A stretch of 53,235 bases of DNA from CAWDPQ01 sp049642465 (GTDB lineage Bacteria > Acidobacteriota > Vicinamibacteria > Vicinamibacterales > 2-12-FULL-66-21): positions 1 to 53,235 of the forward strand of contig JBAROV010000123.1 in assembly GCA_049642465.1 (NCBI GenBank), written 5' to 3'. This document shows positions 42,282-50,650 of the stretch, piece by piece. Both the position numbers and the translations under genes were made by a program. Numbering within the stretch: the first letter of the stretch is position 1; every line of letters begins with the position of its first letter. The notes under the pieces were generated by a model. The model saw only the letters and a program-made list of their open reading frames with translations, had not been told where the DNA came from and did no database searches.

Positions 42282-43399
42282 CGCGAATTGCCGCCGCCGG
42301 TCTCGCAGACATCGCGCAGCGGCTGGATGCCGGCGAGCGATTGTCCTTCGACGACGGCGTGCGCCTGTTCGCGTGTCCGGATCTCCTGGCGCTTGGCGCG
42401 CTCGCCAATCGGGAACGTGAGAGGCGCCACGGCGGCCGCACCTACTACAACTTCAACATCCGGCTCGAAGCGACCAACGTCTGCGTCGCGAGCTGCCTGT
42501 TCTGCTCGTTCGCGCGGCTTCGACCGGGCGATCCCGGTTCGTACACGATGTCGCTCGAGGAGGCCTGGAACAAGCTTCGGCAGCGGGCGCACCAGCCGTT
42601 GACCGAAGTGCACGTGGTGAACGGCCTGCATCCGGATCTGCCGTTTGACTACTACCTGGAGTTGCTGCGCGGATTCAAACGAATCCGGCCAGGAATCCAC
42701 CTGAAATGTTTCACGGCTGTGGAAATTGCGTTCTTTGCCGATCTCTACGGCATGACCGATGAGGGCGTCCTCCGGGCGCTGCAGTCGGCGGGTCTTGATT
42801 CGCTTCCAGGAGGCGGTGCGGAAGTGTTCGCCGAACGCGTGCGGCGAAAAATCTGTCACGACAAGTGCGGCGCCGACAGGTACCTCGCGATCCATCGTCT
42901 CGCGCACGGCCTGGGAATGCGCTCGAACATCACCATGTTGTACGGGCACATCGAGACCTGCGAAGAGCGCGTCGATCACATGCTGCGCACCCGTGCACTG
43001 CAGGACGAGAGCGGTGGTCTGCAGGCCTTCATCCCTCTGGCGTTCCATCCCGACAACAATCAGATGCGCAAGCTTCCTGCTCCCTCGGCGGCCGATACGT
43101 TGCGGACGCACGCCGTTGCGCGCCTCATGCTGGACAACATTTCACACGTGAAAGCGTTCTGGATTGCGACCGGCGTCGAGGTCGCGCAAGTGTCTCTCTG
43201 GTTTGGCGTGGACGACCTGGATGGGACCGTGCAGGAGGAGAAGATTTACCACATGGCCGGGGCCCGCACGCCGGAGGCTATGACAACATCGGATATACGG
43301 CGCCTCATTCGGGCCGCCGGTCGTGAGCCAGTCGAGCGGGATACGCTGTACAACGTCATTACCGGCCCCGAAGCTCCAGACGAGGTTGCGGTCGCCTGA
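42278..43399 (+). CDS. mqnE: Aminofutalosine synthase (radical SAM)
   Basis: The 373-residue radical SAM enzyme carries C69-x3-C73-x2-C76 (CVASCLFC) for the [4Fe-4S] cluster, then TEVHVVNGLHPDLPFDYY, IHLKCFTAVEI and LDSLPGGGAEVFAERVRRKIC, which are typical of MqnE rather than MqnC. It joins SAM's adenosyl part to 3-[(1-carboxyvinyl)oxy]benzoate to give aminofutalosine, the committed step of menaquinone synthesis by this route. It shares a transcript with yjbQ and is separate from mqnD (34997). Confidence 0.9.
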   Translation: MTRIAAAGLADIAQRLDAGERLSFDDGVRLFACPDLLALGALANRERERRHGGRTYYNFNIRLEATNVCVASCLFCSFARLRPGDPGSYTMSLEEAWNKLRQRAHQPLTEVHVVNGLHPDLPFDYYLELLRGFKRIRPGIHLKCFTAVEIAFFADLYGMTDEGVLRALQSAGLDSLPGGGAEVFAERVRRKICHDKCGADRYLAIHRLAHGLGMRSNITMLYGHIETCEERVDHMLRTRALQDESGGLQAFIPLAFHPDNNQMRKLPAPSAADTLRTHAVARLMLDNISHVKAFWIATGVEVAQVSLWFGVDDLDGTVQEEKIYHMAGARTPEAMTTSDIRRLIRAAGREPVERDTLYNVITGPEAPDEVAVA

Positions 43400-43423
43400 C
43401 CAAAAGCCTTGGTACAATAGATG

Positions 43424-43505
43424 AAGGCCTTCACGCGAGGAGCGGAGCGGGGCGAAGGGGCTCCGCGAGCGACGAGCTTGGCGGGGTGCAGGGGTCCCCG
43501 CCATT
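43424..43505. repeat. Dispersed GC-rich repeat before nadA
   Basis: Shares GGAGCGGGGCGAAGGGGCTC and CCGCGAGCGA units with the copies at 37385 and 53055, and contains the hairpin GGCGGGG...CCCCGCC (43481-43503) that ends 7 nt before the nadA ATG. A TACAAT box at 43413-43418 precedes it. No Shine-Dalgarno is visible for nadA, so the repeat borders or replaces the normal leader. Confidence 0.6.
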
Positions 43506-43510
43506 AAACA

Positions 43511-44668
43511 ATGGACATCAAGCTGCTGACAGAGGTCGAGAAACAGAGCATTGGCGAGCGCCAGCCGCTCCCCGACCGCTATCTCCGTCTGTCAGACGAT
43601 GAGATGGACGAGCGTATTGCCGCAGCCAAGCGCACGCTCGGCGAGCGTCTGGTCATTCTCGGCCACCACTACCAGCGCGACGAGGTCATCAAGTTCGCCG
43701 ACTACACCGGCGATTCGTTGAAACTCTCACGCGCGGCCGCAAGCCGCGGCAAGGCCGAATTCATCGTGTTCTGCGGCGTGCACTTCATGGCCGAGAGCGC
43801 GGACATCCTGCGCGCCCCGCATCAGAAAGTCGTCTTGCCCGATTTGGCAGCCGGGTGCTCGATGGCCGACATGGCGGCCCCGGATCAACTCGACATGTGC
43901 TGGCGCGAACTCTCGCAGATGGGCATCCGCACCGATGAAAGCGTGGATGGCCGACGCGGCCTCGTTCCCGTCACCTACATCAATTCTTCCGCCGCCATCA
44001 AAGCCTTCTGTGGCGAGCATGGTGGCATCGTCTGCACATCCACCAACGCGCAGGCGATCATGAAGTGGGCCTGGGAGCAGGGGGAGAAGCTGCTCATGCT
44101 TCCGGATCAACACCTTGGCCGAAACACCGCCTACAGAATGGGTGTTCCACTGGACCAGATGGTCGTTTGGGATCCGAACGAGATCTGGGGCGGGTTGCAG
44201 CCCGAGCAAGTGCAGAACGCGAGATTGATTCTGTGGAAGGGGCACTGTTCGGTCCACACGCGCTTTACGGTTGCGCAAATCGAGGCGTTCCGAAAGGCGC
44301 ACCCGCATGGCCGCGTCGTCGCGCATCCTGAGTGCACGTTCGACGTCGTCCAGGCGGCCGACGAAAGCGGCTCAACGGAGTACATCATCAACGCCGTGCG
44401 AAAGAGCCCGCCGGGAACCGACTGGGCCGTGGCCACCGAAGTCCACCTGGTCAATCGTCTCGCCAACGAAGTGCGCGGGGAGAAGAACGTCGTGACGCTC
44501 GACCCGTTCGGTTGCTTGTGCTCGACGATGTTCCGCGTTTCGCCGAATCATTTGCTGTGGGTGCTCGAAGGTCTGGTGGAAGGCCAGGTTCACAACCAGA
44601 TCATCGTGCCCGAACCAATCAAATCGAACGCCCGGCTCGCGCTCGACCGCATGCTGGAGGTGTCCTGA
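43511..44668 (+). CDS. nadA: Quinolinate synthase
   Basis: The 385-residue protein condenses iminoaspartate with dihydroxyacetone phosphate to quinolinate for NAD synthesis, using a [4Fe-4S] cluster. Family phrases present are LGHHYQRDEVIKFADYTGDSL, FCGVHFMAESADIL, GCSMADMA, CTSTNAQAI, LPDQHLGRNTA, HPEC and the terminal CLCSTMFRVSPNHL, which contain the three ligand cysteines. nadB and nadC are not in the window. It is followed by sodA, whose Shine-Dalgarno starts 2 bp after its stop. Confidence 0.95.
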   Translation: MDIKLLTEVEKQSIGERQPLPDRYLRLSDDEMDERIAAAKRTLGERLVILGHHYQRDEVIKFADYTGDSLKLSRAAASRGKAEFIVFCGVHFMAESADILRAPHQKVVLPDLAAGCSMADMAAPDQLDMCWRELSQMGIRTDESVDGRRGLVPVTYINSSAAIKAFCGEHGGIVCTSTNAQAIMKWAWEQGEKLLMLPDQHLGRNTAYRMGVPLDQMVVWDPNEIWGGLQPEQVQNARLILWKGHCSVHTRFTVAQIEAFRKAHPHGRVVAHPECTFDVVQAADESGSTEYIINAVRKSPPGTDWAVATEVHLVNRLANEVRGEKNVVTLDPFGCLCSTMFRVSPNHLLWVLEGLVEGQVHNQIIVPEPIKSNARLALDRMLEVS

Positions 44669-44685
44669 TGAAGGAGCATGTATTA

Positions 44686-45288
44686 ATGGCACACGAAGTT
44701 CCACCCCTCCCCTACGACTATGCCGCTCTCGAACCGCACATCGACGAGCAGACGATGCGGATTCACCACGACAAGCACCACGCGGCGTACGTCAACAACC
44801 TGAACACGGCCCTCGAAAAGCATCCTCAGCTGCAGCAGAAAAGCGTCGAGGAGCTGCTGCGGAACATCAACACGGTGCCGGAGGACATTCGCACCGCCGT
44901 CCGCAACAACGGCGGTGGGCACGCCAATCACACGATGTTCTGGGAAATGATGGGTAAGGGGAAGGGAGGCGCCCCTTCTGGCGCGCTGGCAGACGCGATT
45001 AAGTCCACGTTCGGCAGTTTCGAGGAGTTCAAGAAGCAGCTCACCGACGCCGGCGTCAAGCGGTTTGGCAGCGGATGGGCGTGGCTCATCGATGCGGGGG
45101 GCAAGCTGGTGATCGAAAGCACCGCGAACCAGGACAGCCCGCTGATGGAAGGGAAGAAACCGATCCTTGGTGTGGACGTGTGGGAGCACGCCTACTACCT
45201 GAAATATCAGAACCGGCGTCCTGACTATCTGGCGGCCTGGTGGAACGTCGTCAATTGGGACGCGGTGAGCAAGCGGTTCAAGCAGTGA
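44686..45288 (+). CDS. sodA: Superoxide dismutase (Mn-type by sequence)
   Basis: ATG 44686 follows AAGGAG at 44671-44676 with good spacing, so it is preferred over the ATG at 44668. The 200-residue protein has all metal ligands: His in MRIHHDKHH, His in GGHANHTMFW, and Asp and His in GVDVWEHAYYLKY. NNGGGHANH and the Gln in STANQDSPL match Mn-type rather than Fe-type enzymes. It has no signal peptide, so it is cytoplasmic. Its 3' end overlaps the convergent kinase gene by 11 bp. Confidence 0.93.
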   Translation: MAHEVPPLPYDYAALEPHIDEQTMRIHHDKHHAAYVNNLNTALEKHPQLQQKSVEELLRNINTVPEDIRTAVRNNGGGHANHTMFWEMMGKGKGGAPSGALADAIKSTFGSFEEFKKQLTDAGVKRFGSGWAWLIDAGGKLVIESTANQDSPLMEGKKPILGVDVWEHAYYLKYQNRRPDYLAAWWNVVNWDAVSKRFKQ

Positions 45289-47983
45289 CGTCGAGGGCTT
45301 CCCGGACCTGACGCGCGAGCGATTCGGGCGTGAACGGTTTTTCGATCAGGCCGGCGCCGGCTTCAATGACGCCGTGGCTGTAGACGGCCGTTTCACTGTA
45401 GCCGGACATGAAGAGCAGTCGAACGCCCGGACGGTGGTGGCGGAGCTGGGCTGAAAGCTCCGCTACTCCCATGTGCGGCATCACGACGTCACTCAGTACC
45501 AGGTCGATCGCGCCCTTGTGATTGCGGGCAATCTCCACGGCATCCGGTCCGTCGACGGCTGTCAGAATCTGGTATCCGCGTGCGGTCAACGCCCGATACG
45601 CGAGCTCGCGCACGACCGTTTCGTCCTCGACGAGCAGGATGGTTTCACGCCCCGTGTTTCTCACCGGCGTCGCCGCCGTGCGACGTCGCTCGTCCGAGGT
45701 GAGCGCCCCCCCATATCGTGGCAGATAGATATCGAACGTGGTGCCGCGTCCCGGCTCGCTCGAGACCCAGATCGTGCCGCCGCTCTGCTTGACGATCCCA
45801 TAACAGGTTGCGAGACCCAGCCCGGTGCCCTCGCCGCTGGCTTTCGTCGTGAAGAACGGCTCGAACAGATGCGCCATGACCTCGCGGGACATTCCAGTGC
45901 CGGTGTCGCTGATGCGTACGAGGCCGTACTCTCCAGCCGTTGTTCCCGGATGTTGTTGGCACCACGCCTCGTCGAGTGACGCATCTTCCGTCTCGATGCT
46001 GAGCGTTCCGCCGTTGGGCATGGCATCGCGGGCGTTCACGGCAAGATTCATCAGTACTTGCTCGAACTGGCTGGGATCGATCAACACGGGAGCGAGCGCG
46101 GGCTTGAGCCTGGTGACGAGCCGGATGTTCTCTCCGAGGAGCCGGTTCAGCATCGTGTCGATCCGCGCGATGAGGTCGTTCAAGTCGACGGCGCGGGGCG
46201 TGATGACCTGTTTGCGGGCAAACGCGAGCAACTGCCGGGTGAGAGCGGCGCTGCGCCGAGCCGCGTCGTTGACGTTGTCGAGGTCTTGCTGGACCGGGTG
46301 ATCGTCCGGGAGCTGCGCTTTGGCAAGTTCGGTGTAGCCGATGATCGCGGTCAGCATGTTGTTGAAGTCGTGCGCGACGCCGCCGGCCAGCCGGCCGATG
46401 CTCTCCATTTTCTGCGCCTGCAGAAGTTGGGCCTCGAGCTGCTTGCGCTCGCGGATGTCGCGAGCAACGGTAGAGATGTAGTCCACTTGTCCATCCGGCC
46501 GCCTGTGCGCGACGACCGTCTTCAAGACCGGAATCTCCTCGCCGCTTCGGTGGCGCGTCGCCGCCTCGCCAGACCAGACACCTCCAGCTTTCGCCACCGA
46601 AAGGATCTCGTCGAACAGTGATTCGAGTACCCAGGTCGGCTGAAAATCGTGGACCGTCAAATGCGATACGTCCTCGTCAACTCCAAGTCCCACCATGCGC
46701 CGGCCGGCCTTGTTGATCCACGTGACCCGGAGTGTGACGGCATCCGCGGTCCCGACGAAGTCGGGCGAGGCCTGAAGGATGGCGGCAAGCCGGGAGTGCG
46801 ATTCTTCCGCCCGCTTCTGGGCGGTCACGTCGGTCATCGCGCCAAGCATCCGGACCGGCCGGCCCGATTCGTCGCGAACGATGATGGCGCGATCGAGGAT
46901 GTACGCGGCGGTGCCGTCCGCACGACGCAGCTCGTACTCGCACGACCAGCTCGTGGCATCCGACGCCAGCGCGGCACGGAAACTCGCTTCGACGCGCTCG
47001 TGATCGGCCGGTGAGACATGGCGCAGCCAATCGAGACGCTCCGAGGAGTGGTTGACGTCGTAGCCAAGCAGCGACTTGACGGCGTCGCTTCTCCAGACCC
47101 GTTCGGTCCGAGGATCCCAGTCCCAGATGATGTCGTTTGTCGCTTTCGCCACCGCGGCAAACCGCTCATGACTTGCCTCGAGCGCCGAACGACTGCCACG
47201 GATTTCCTCGGCGTGCGCTCGCAGTTGTGAGGTCATGCGGGCCAGTGCCGACCCGAGGACCGCGAGTTCATCGCCGCCGGGCAGCTTGAAATCCGCGGTG
47301 AAATCCCCCTCCCCAACCTTCTGCGCCGCCGAAAACAGATGCTGCATCCGTGAGAGGAGCATCCGATTGAAGAGTAACCATGCGAGCAAGGTGGAGACGA
47401 GCAGAATCAGCGTCATCACGGCAGCCCGTCGCCTCGCAGCCGCGGTGGCTGCTGCGATTGGGTGGCGCGTATTCAACGACAGGACGAGGAGTCCTCTGGC
47501 GGCGGCCGAGGACGGGGCCGTGCTCTCGCCGAGATTGACCGGCACGATGAGTACGCGCTCGTCGGCGGTGAGCCCTGCAGGGGTCGGCGCGTGCCCAGCC
47601 AGAGCAGCGGTCATCTCGTTTGCGAGCGGCGCGAATGGCGTATCCTCGAGGCGACGATCACGCAACAGATAGTCGGTCGAGACAAGGACACGATTGCCGA
47701 CGTCGAATAGCACCGCCAGCGTGATGTCTGGATCGGATCTCGCGTGCGCCAACGTGCTCGAGAGGCGCGACGTCTGGTTGTGTCTGATGGCGTTCTCAAT
47801 GTCGTCCGACAGCACCGCGCCGAGCACGCGGAGCCTTCTGGCGGTTTCCTCCTCGACCCGGCGTCGGTCCGCGGATATTTCGACGAGATACGAAACCCAC
47901 AGCAACGCCGCTGCAATCGCGAGCATCGCTGCGGGAACGGTGTAGCGAAGGGGCGGCGGGAATCGACCCGACAAGAGATTCAC
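45278..47983 (-). CDS. Hybrid sensor histidine kinase with C-terminal receiver
   Basis: The 901-residue protein has TM helices at about 13-34 and 189-208 that bracket a periplasmic sensor domain, then HAMP (about 210-262), two PAS domains (about 270-392 and 395-512), HisKA with the phospho-His H538 (GGVAHDFNN), an HATPase (N box around 650, SDTGTGM, GEGTGLGLA) and a receiver (about 782-900) with phospho-Asp D832. No output domain follows, so it must pass phosphate to another regulator. It overlaps the solute-binding protein gene by 4 bp (ATGA), which suggests that protein presents the ligand. Confidence 0.94.
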   Translation of the reverse strand: MNLLSGRFPPPLRYTVPAAMLAIAAALLWVSYLVEISADRRRVEEETARRLRVLGAVLSDDIENAIRHNQTSRLSSTLAHARSDPDITLAVLFDVGNRVLVSTDYLLRDRRLEDTPFAPLANEMTAALAGHAPTPAGLTADERVLIVPVNLGESTAPSSAAARGLLVLSLNTRHPIAAATAAARRRAAVMTLILLVSTLLAWLLFNRMLLSRMQHLFSAAQKVGEGDFTADFKLPGGDELAVLGSALARMTSQLRAHAEEIRGSRSALEASHERFAAVAKATNDIIWDWDPRTERVWRSDAVKSLLGYDVNHSSERLDWLRHVSPADHERVEASFRAALASDATSWSCEYELRRADGTAAYILDRAIIVRDESGRPVRMLGAMTDVTAQKRAEESHSRLAAILQASPDFVGTADAVTLRVTWINKAGRRMVGLGVDEDVSHLTVHDFQPTWVLESLFDEILSVAKAGGVWSGEAATRHRSGEEIPVLKTVVAHRRPDGQVDYISTVARDIRERKQLEAQLLQAQKMESIGRLAGGVAHDFNNMLTAIIGYTELAKAQLPDDHPVQQDLDNVNDAARRSAALTRQLLAFARKQVITPRAVDLNDLIARIDTMLNRLLGENIRLVTRLKPALAPVLIDPSQFEQVLMNLAVNARDAMPNGGTLSIETEDASLDEAWCQQHPGTTAGEYGLVRISDTGTGMSREVMAHLFEPFFTTKASGEGTGLGLATCYGIVKQSGGTIWVSSEPGRGTTFDIYLPRYGGALTSDERRRTAATPVRNTGRETILLVEDETVVRELAYRALTARGYQILTAVDGPDAVEIARNHKGAIDLVLSDVVMPHMGVAELSAQLRHHRPGVRLLFMSGYSETAVYSHGVIEAGAGLIEKPFTPESLARQVREALDVTA

Positions 47984-48927
47984 CGAATGAAACGGTCCGT
48001 GAAAACCTGTCCCAGGTTGACGGGTGTGCCGGCGAGACCGGCGTTGTGCATTTCGTCCGCAAGCCTCCGCAGATGCGGGCGTATCAACGCGCCCTCGCCG
48101 GTGAGCCAGCGTCGGTTCGCATCACGATCGAGCAGTTCCGTCCCGCGCAGGGACTGGAGATAGGCTTCGGCCGTGACCTTCTCGCGCAGAGCGACTCGCG
48201 ATGCCGCGTCGTCCTGACGCTCGCGGAGGTAGGTCAGGCTGTCCAACCACGCGTCAGTAAGGTGCCGAAGCGACCGTTCGTGCTGTTCGACGGCGGACTC
48301 ATGGACGACCAGCACGTCCACGATCTCATTTGGCATCATCGCGGAGTTGAAGACGTCCCTGGCCCCGTCTGCCAGCAGTCGGGATCGCAGCGGTTCGTAG
48401 GTCACGACCGCGTCGATCGCACCCGACTTGAAAGCCGCCTCCTGACCGGTGATATCGACGGATACGAGCTGCACATCGGCTGGGGACAGGCCCCCGTTCT
48501 GAAGCGCTCGCGCAAGGACGAATCCACCGAGGCTGCCGCTTTCCACGCCGATCCGCCGGCCGCGCAGTTGATGAACCGCGTGAATCACCGGCGATGCCAC
48601 AACGGCGTCACCGCCTTTCGAGACATCGATCACCAGAACGATGCGGTCGTTCTGCGAGTCCGACAGCAGCTCGATGACGTAGGTCGTCGTGAGCGCCACG
48701 GCGTCGATAACGCCGTTACGATAGGCCCGTAGTGCCTCGGCTGGAGATCCGTAATCGACGAGGTCCACTCGAGCGGGATCCAGCCGCCCCAAAGAGCGCG
48801 CGAGCACGGGAAGTTCATACGGCGGCCAGACGACGAGGCCTACTCGCAGCGGGCGCGCCGGGTCCGCACACTGAGCGCAGAGGGCAACGAAGACGACGAT
48901 CAGGATTTTCGGGAAGACGCGGAGCAC
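47980..48927 (-). CDS. Exported solute-binding protein (NitT/TauT-like)
   Basis: From GTG 48927 the protein has 315 residues with an export signal (LRVFPKILIVVFVALCAQC; a Cys at residue 20 is possible for a lipid anchor but the lipobox is poor). An open frame extends to 49113 through the redoxin gene and is not used. The body is a type II periplasmic binding protein: LRVGLVVWPPYELPVLARSLG, YGSPAEALRAYRNGVIDAVALT, IGVESGSLGGFVLARAL and GAIDAVVTYEPL, like nitrate/sulfonate/taurine binders. No ABC permease or ATPase is adjacent; the next gene is a histidine kinase, so it probably acts in sensing. Confidence 0.87.
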   Translation of the reverse strand: MLRVFPKILIVVFVALCAQCADPARPLRVGLVVWPPYELPVLARSLGRLDPARVDLVDYGSPAEALRAYRNGVIDAVALTTTYVIELLSDSQNDRIVLVIDVSKGGDAVVASPVIHAVHQLRGRRIGVESGSLGGFVLARALQNGGLSPADVQLVSVDITGQEAAFKSGAIDAVVTYEPLRSRLLADGARDVFNSAMMPNEIVDVLVVHESAVEQHERSLRHLTDAWLDSLTYLRERQDDAASRVALREKVTAEAYLQSLRGTELLDRDANRRWLTGEGALIRPHLRRLADEMHNAGLAGTPVNLGQVFTDRFIR

Positions 48928-48944
48928 GTGTCCGGCTTCTTGTA

Positions 48945-49415
48945 TCACATCCTTCGGCTTTCCAAGCCTTCGATTGCTTTCAGGATTTCCTCGTGTGTTG
49001 GGAAATCGGTCTGATCGCGCCCGACGAACGAGAACTGGATCGCGCCGGCCCGATCGATGAGAAAAACCGCAGGTCTCGCGATGTTCCAGGCCGTCAGCCC
49101 GGCGCGGTGCCACACGCCGTAGGCCTTGGTCACATCACGAGACCCGTCGATCAGAATGTTGAAGGGAAGGCCTGTCTCTTCGACATACCGCCGAACCGGT
49201 TCCGAGCGCTGGGTGAGGATCGTGACGATCTGCACGCCCCGCGACTCGTACTCCTTTGCGTGTCGTGCCAGTTCACCGAACCGGCGGCGGCAGTTCGGTC
49301 ACCAGGTCCCACGGTGAAATACGAGCAGCACCGGGCCGTGCTGGAGAAAACTCGCGAGCGAGCGGCGTTCGCCCTTTTGCGTCGGCAACTCGAACGGCGG
49401 GGCAGTTCCAGGCAT
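48945..49415 (-). CDS. Redoxin (AhpC/TSA, thioredoxin fold), candidate selenoprotein with Sec at TGA 49299-49301
   Basis: Reading from ATG 49415, codon 39 is TGA (49301-49299), and the same frame then continues to a stop at 48945 for a total of 156 residues. The TGA stands in FHRGTW-TGA-PNC, exactly where the family has W-C-P-x-C, so it is read as selenocysteine (U39) with resolving C42. Both sides belong to one redoxin: FELPTQKGERRSLASFL before, and QIVTILTQRSEPVRRYVEE, LPFNILIDGSRDVTKAYGV and RPAVFLIDRAGAIQFSFVG after. A hairpin fitting a bacterial SECIS follows at 49285-49267. It would reduce peroxides or disulfides. It lies 13 bp after moeA. Without Sec decoding it would be a 38-residue fragment. 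Confidence 0.85.
49267..49285 (-). promoter_or_regulatory. Candidate bacterial SECIS element
   Basis: On the minus strand GCCGGTTC - GGT - GAACTGGC forms an 8-bp stem (one G-U pair) with a GGU loop. The loop starts 21 nt after the UGA, inside the range needed for SelB (roughly 16-37 nt), and a GGU loop is the feature contacted in the E. coli fdhF element. The bulged U of the fdhF stem is absent. It is within the coding sequence, as bacterial SECIS elements are. Confidence 0.75.
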
Positions 49416-49428
49416 GGAAGCACAGACT

Positions 49429-50646
49429 CTAGAAGAGTCTGACCTCGACGAGTTCTCCTGCCTCGACGATGTCGGTCTGTTCGGAGATCTCGATGTAGCC
49501 GTCAGCCTGGGACATGCTCGTGATATCGCCCGACGCCTTGAACGCCGGCACGGCGGCGCCATCCACAATACGAACGGTGTAGAACTGCCGCCGCCCCGTG
49601 GTGGACACGATTCGGCGCGAGAGCGGCACCCGCACGGTCTGCGGACGATAGTCTGGAAGCCGCGCCATCCTCCGGAGCGCGGGGACGAGGAGCATGTACG
49701 CGTTCGAGAGACACGACGTGGGGTATCCAGGCATTCCCAGCACCGGCCGTCCGTTTACCCGTCCGAACACGGTGGGCTTCCCCGGCTTGACGGCGATGCC
49801 GTGGAACAACACGTCGCCGGAGCGTTGCAGGACATCCATGATGAGATCGCGCTCGCCAACGGAACTTCCACCCGAAAAGACGACGAGGTCAGTGGAAGAA
49901 GCCTGAAGAACGGCATCGGTCAGTTGGTCGAGATTGTCCGGCGCCGTGGGCTGTTCGACCGCCACACCACCGTGGGTCCTGATGACCGCCGCAAGCGTAA
50001 AGCGGTTGATGTCGTAGATCTGGCCCGGTTGCAGGGGTTGACCGGGCGCAACGATTTCGTTCCCGGTCGAGAGAATGGCGACGCGCGGCCGTTCGTAGAC
50101 GCGGACCTGCGTCGTACCAATCGCCGCGAGTGCGCCGATGCGGCTCGGGTTCAGCACGTCGCCGGGCGCGAGGACCGCCTGTCCGGCAGCGATGTCGGCG
50201 CCGCGCCGGCCGACATGTTGTCGTGGATAAACGGGCGTGAAGATCTGCACGTCACCGTTCGCGGTCTTTAGGGTTTCTTCGACCATGACCACGGCGTCGG
50301 CGCCTTCCGGGAGCGGCGCGCCAGTTGCGATCTCGATGCACTCGCCGTGGGCGACGCGCTTCGACGGCAATTGTCCGGTGTAAACGGTCTCGACGCACCG
50401 CAGCACACGCGGTTCGTAGCGCCCGGCGCCGAACGTGTCTTCGGCGATCACGGCGTAGCCGTCCATCGCAGCCCGATCGAAGGGCGGCACGTCCATCGCG
50501 GCCGCCGCCGGCTCGGCGATCACGCGGCCGCTGGCTTCGGGGAGGGCCACGGTTTCGACGCGATCGATCGGCGCCGTCGCCTCAGAAATAATCGCAATCG
50601 CTTCGTCGAGCGGTATCGTCTCCCTGATCGGGCGCATTGTCGTCAT
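49429..50646 (-). CDS. moeA: Molybdopterin molybdotransferase
   Basis: The 405-residue protein (ATG 50646) has the MoeA landmarks MDVPPFDRAAMDGYAV, IATGAPLPEGADAVVMVEE, RRGADIAAGQAVLAPG, ILSTGNEI, FSGGSSVGERDL and the C-terminal beta domain (GDITSMSQADGYIEI). It inserts molybdate into adenylylated molybdopterin. It lies 4 bp after moaB and 13 bp before the candidate selenoprotein gene, making Mo-cofactor synthesis part of this operon. Confidence 0.96.
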   Translation of the reverse strand: MTTMRPIRETIPLDEAIAIISEATAPIDRVETVALPEASGRVIAEPAAAAMDVPPFDRAAMDGYAVIAEDTFGAGRYEPRVLRCVETVYTGQLPSKRVAHGECIEIATGAPLPEGADAVVMVEETLKTANGDVQIFTPVYPRQHVGRRGADIAAGQAVLAPGDVLNPSRIGALAAIGTTQVRVYERPRVAILSTGNEIVAPGQPLQPGQIYDINRFTLAAVIRTHGGVAVEQPTAPDNLDQLTDAVLQASSTDLVVFSGGSSVGERDLIMDVLQRSGDVLFHGIAVKPGKPTVFGRVNGRPVLGMPGYPTSCLSNAYMLLVPALRRMARLPDYRPQTVRVPLSRRIVSTTGRRQFYTVRIVDGAAVPAFKASGDITSMSQADGYIEISEQTDIVEAGELVEVRLF

Positions 50647-50650
50647 CGCA

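Noticed and set aside
43386..43418. TTGCGG / TACAAT as a promoter for nadA
   Set aside because: The spacing is 21 bp, too long for a standard sigma-70 promoter; only the TACAAT box is mentioned.
49292..49300. Alternative hairpin ACCGAAC / GTTCGGT as the SECIS
   Set aside because: The stem begins inside the TGA itself and its loop starts only 6 nt after it, too close for the decoding geometry; the GGU-loop hairpin fits better.
48945..49415. Reading the redoxin as a pseudogene or as two small genes
   Set aside because: Only one stop occurs, it is TGA, it sits at the catalytic Cys codon, and the same frame resumes with full family similarity; a random nonsense mutation would rarely hit that codon and have a SECIS-like hairpin behind it.
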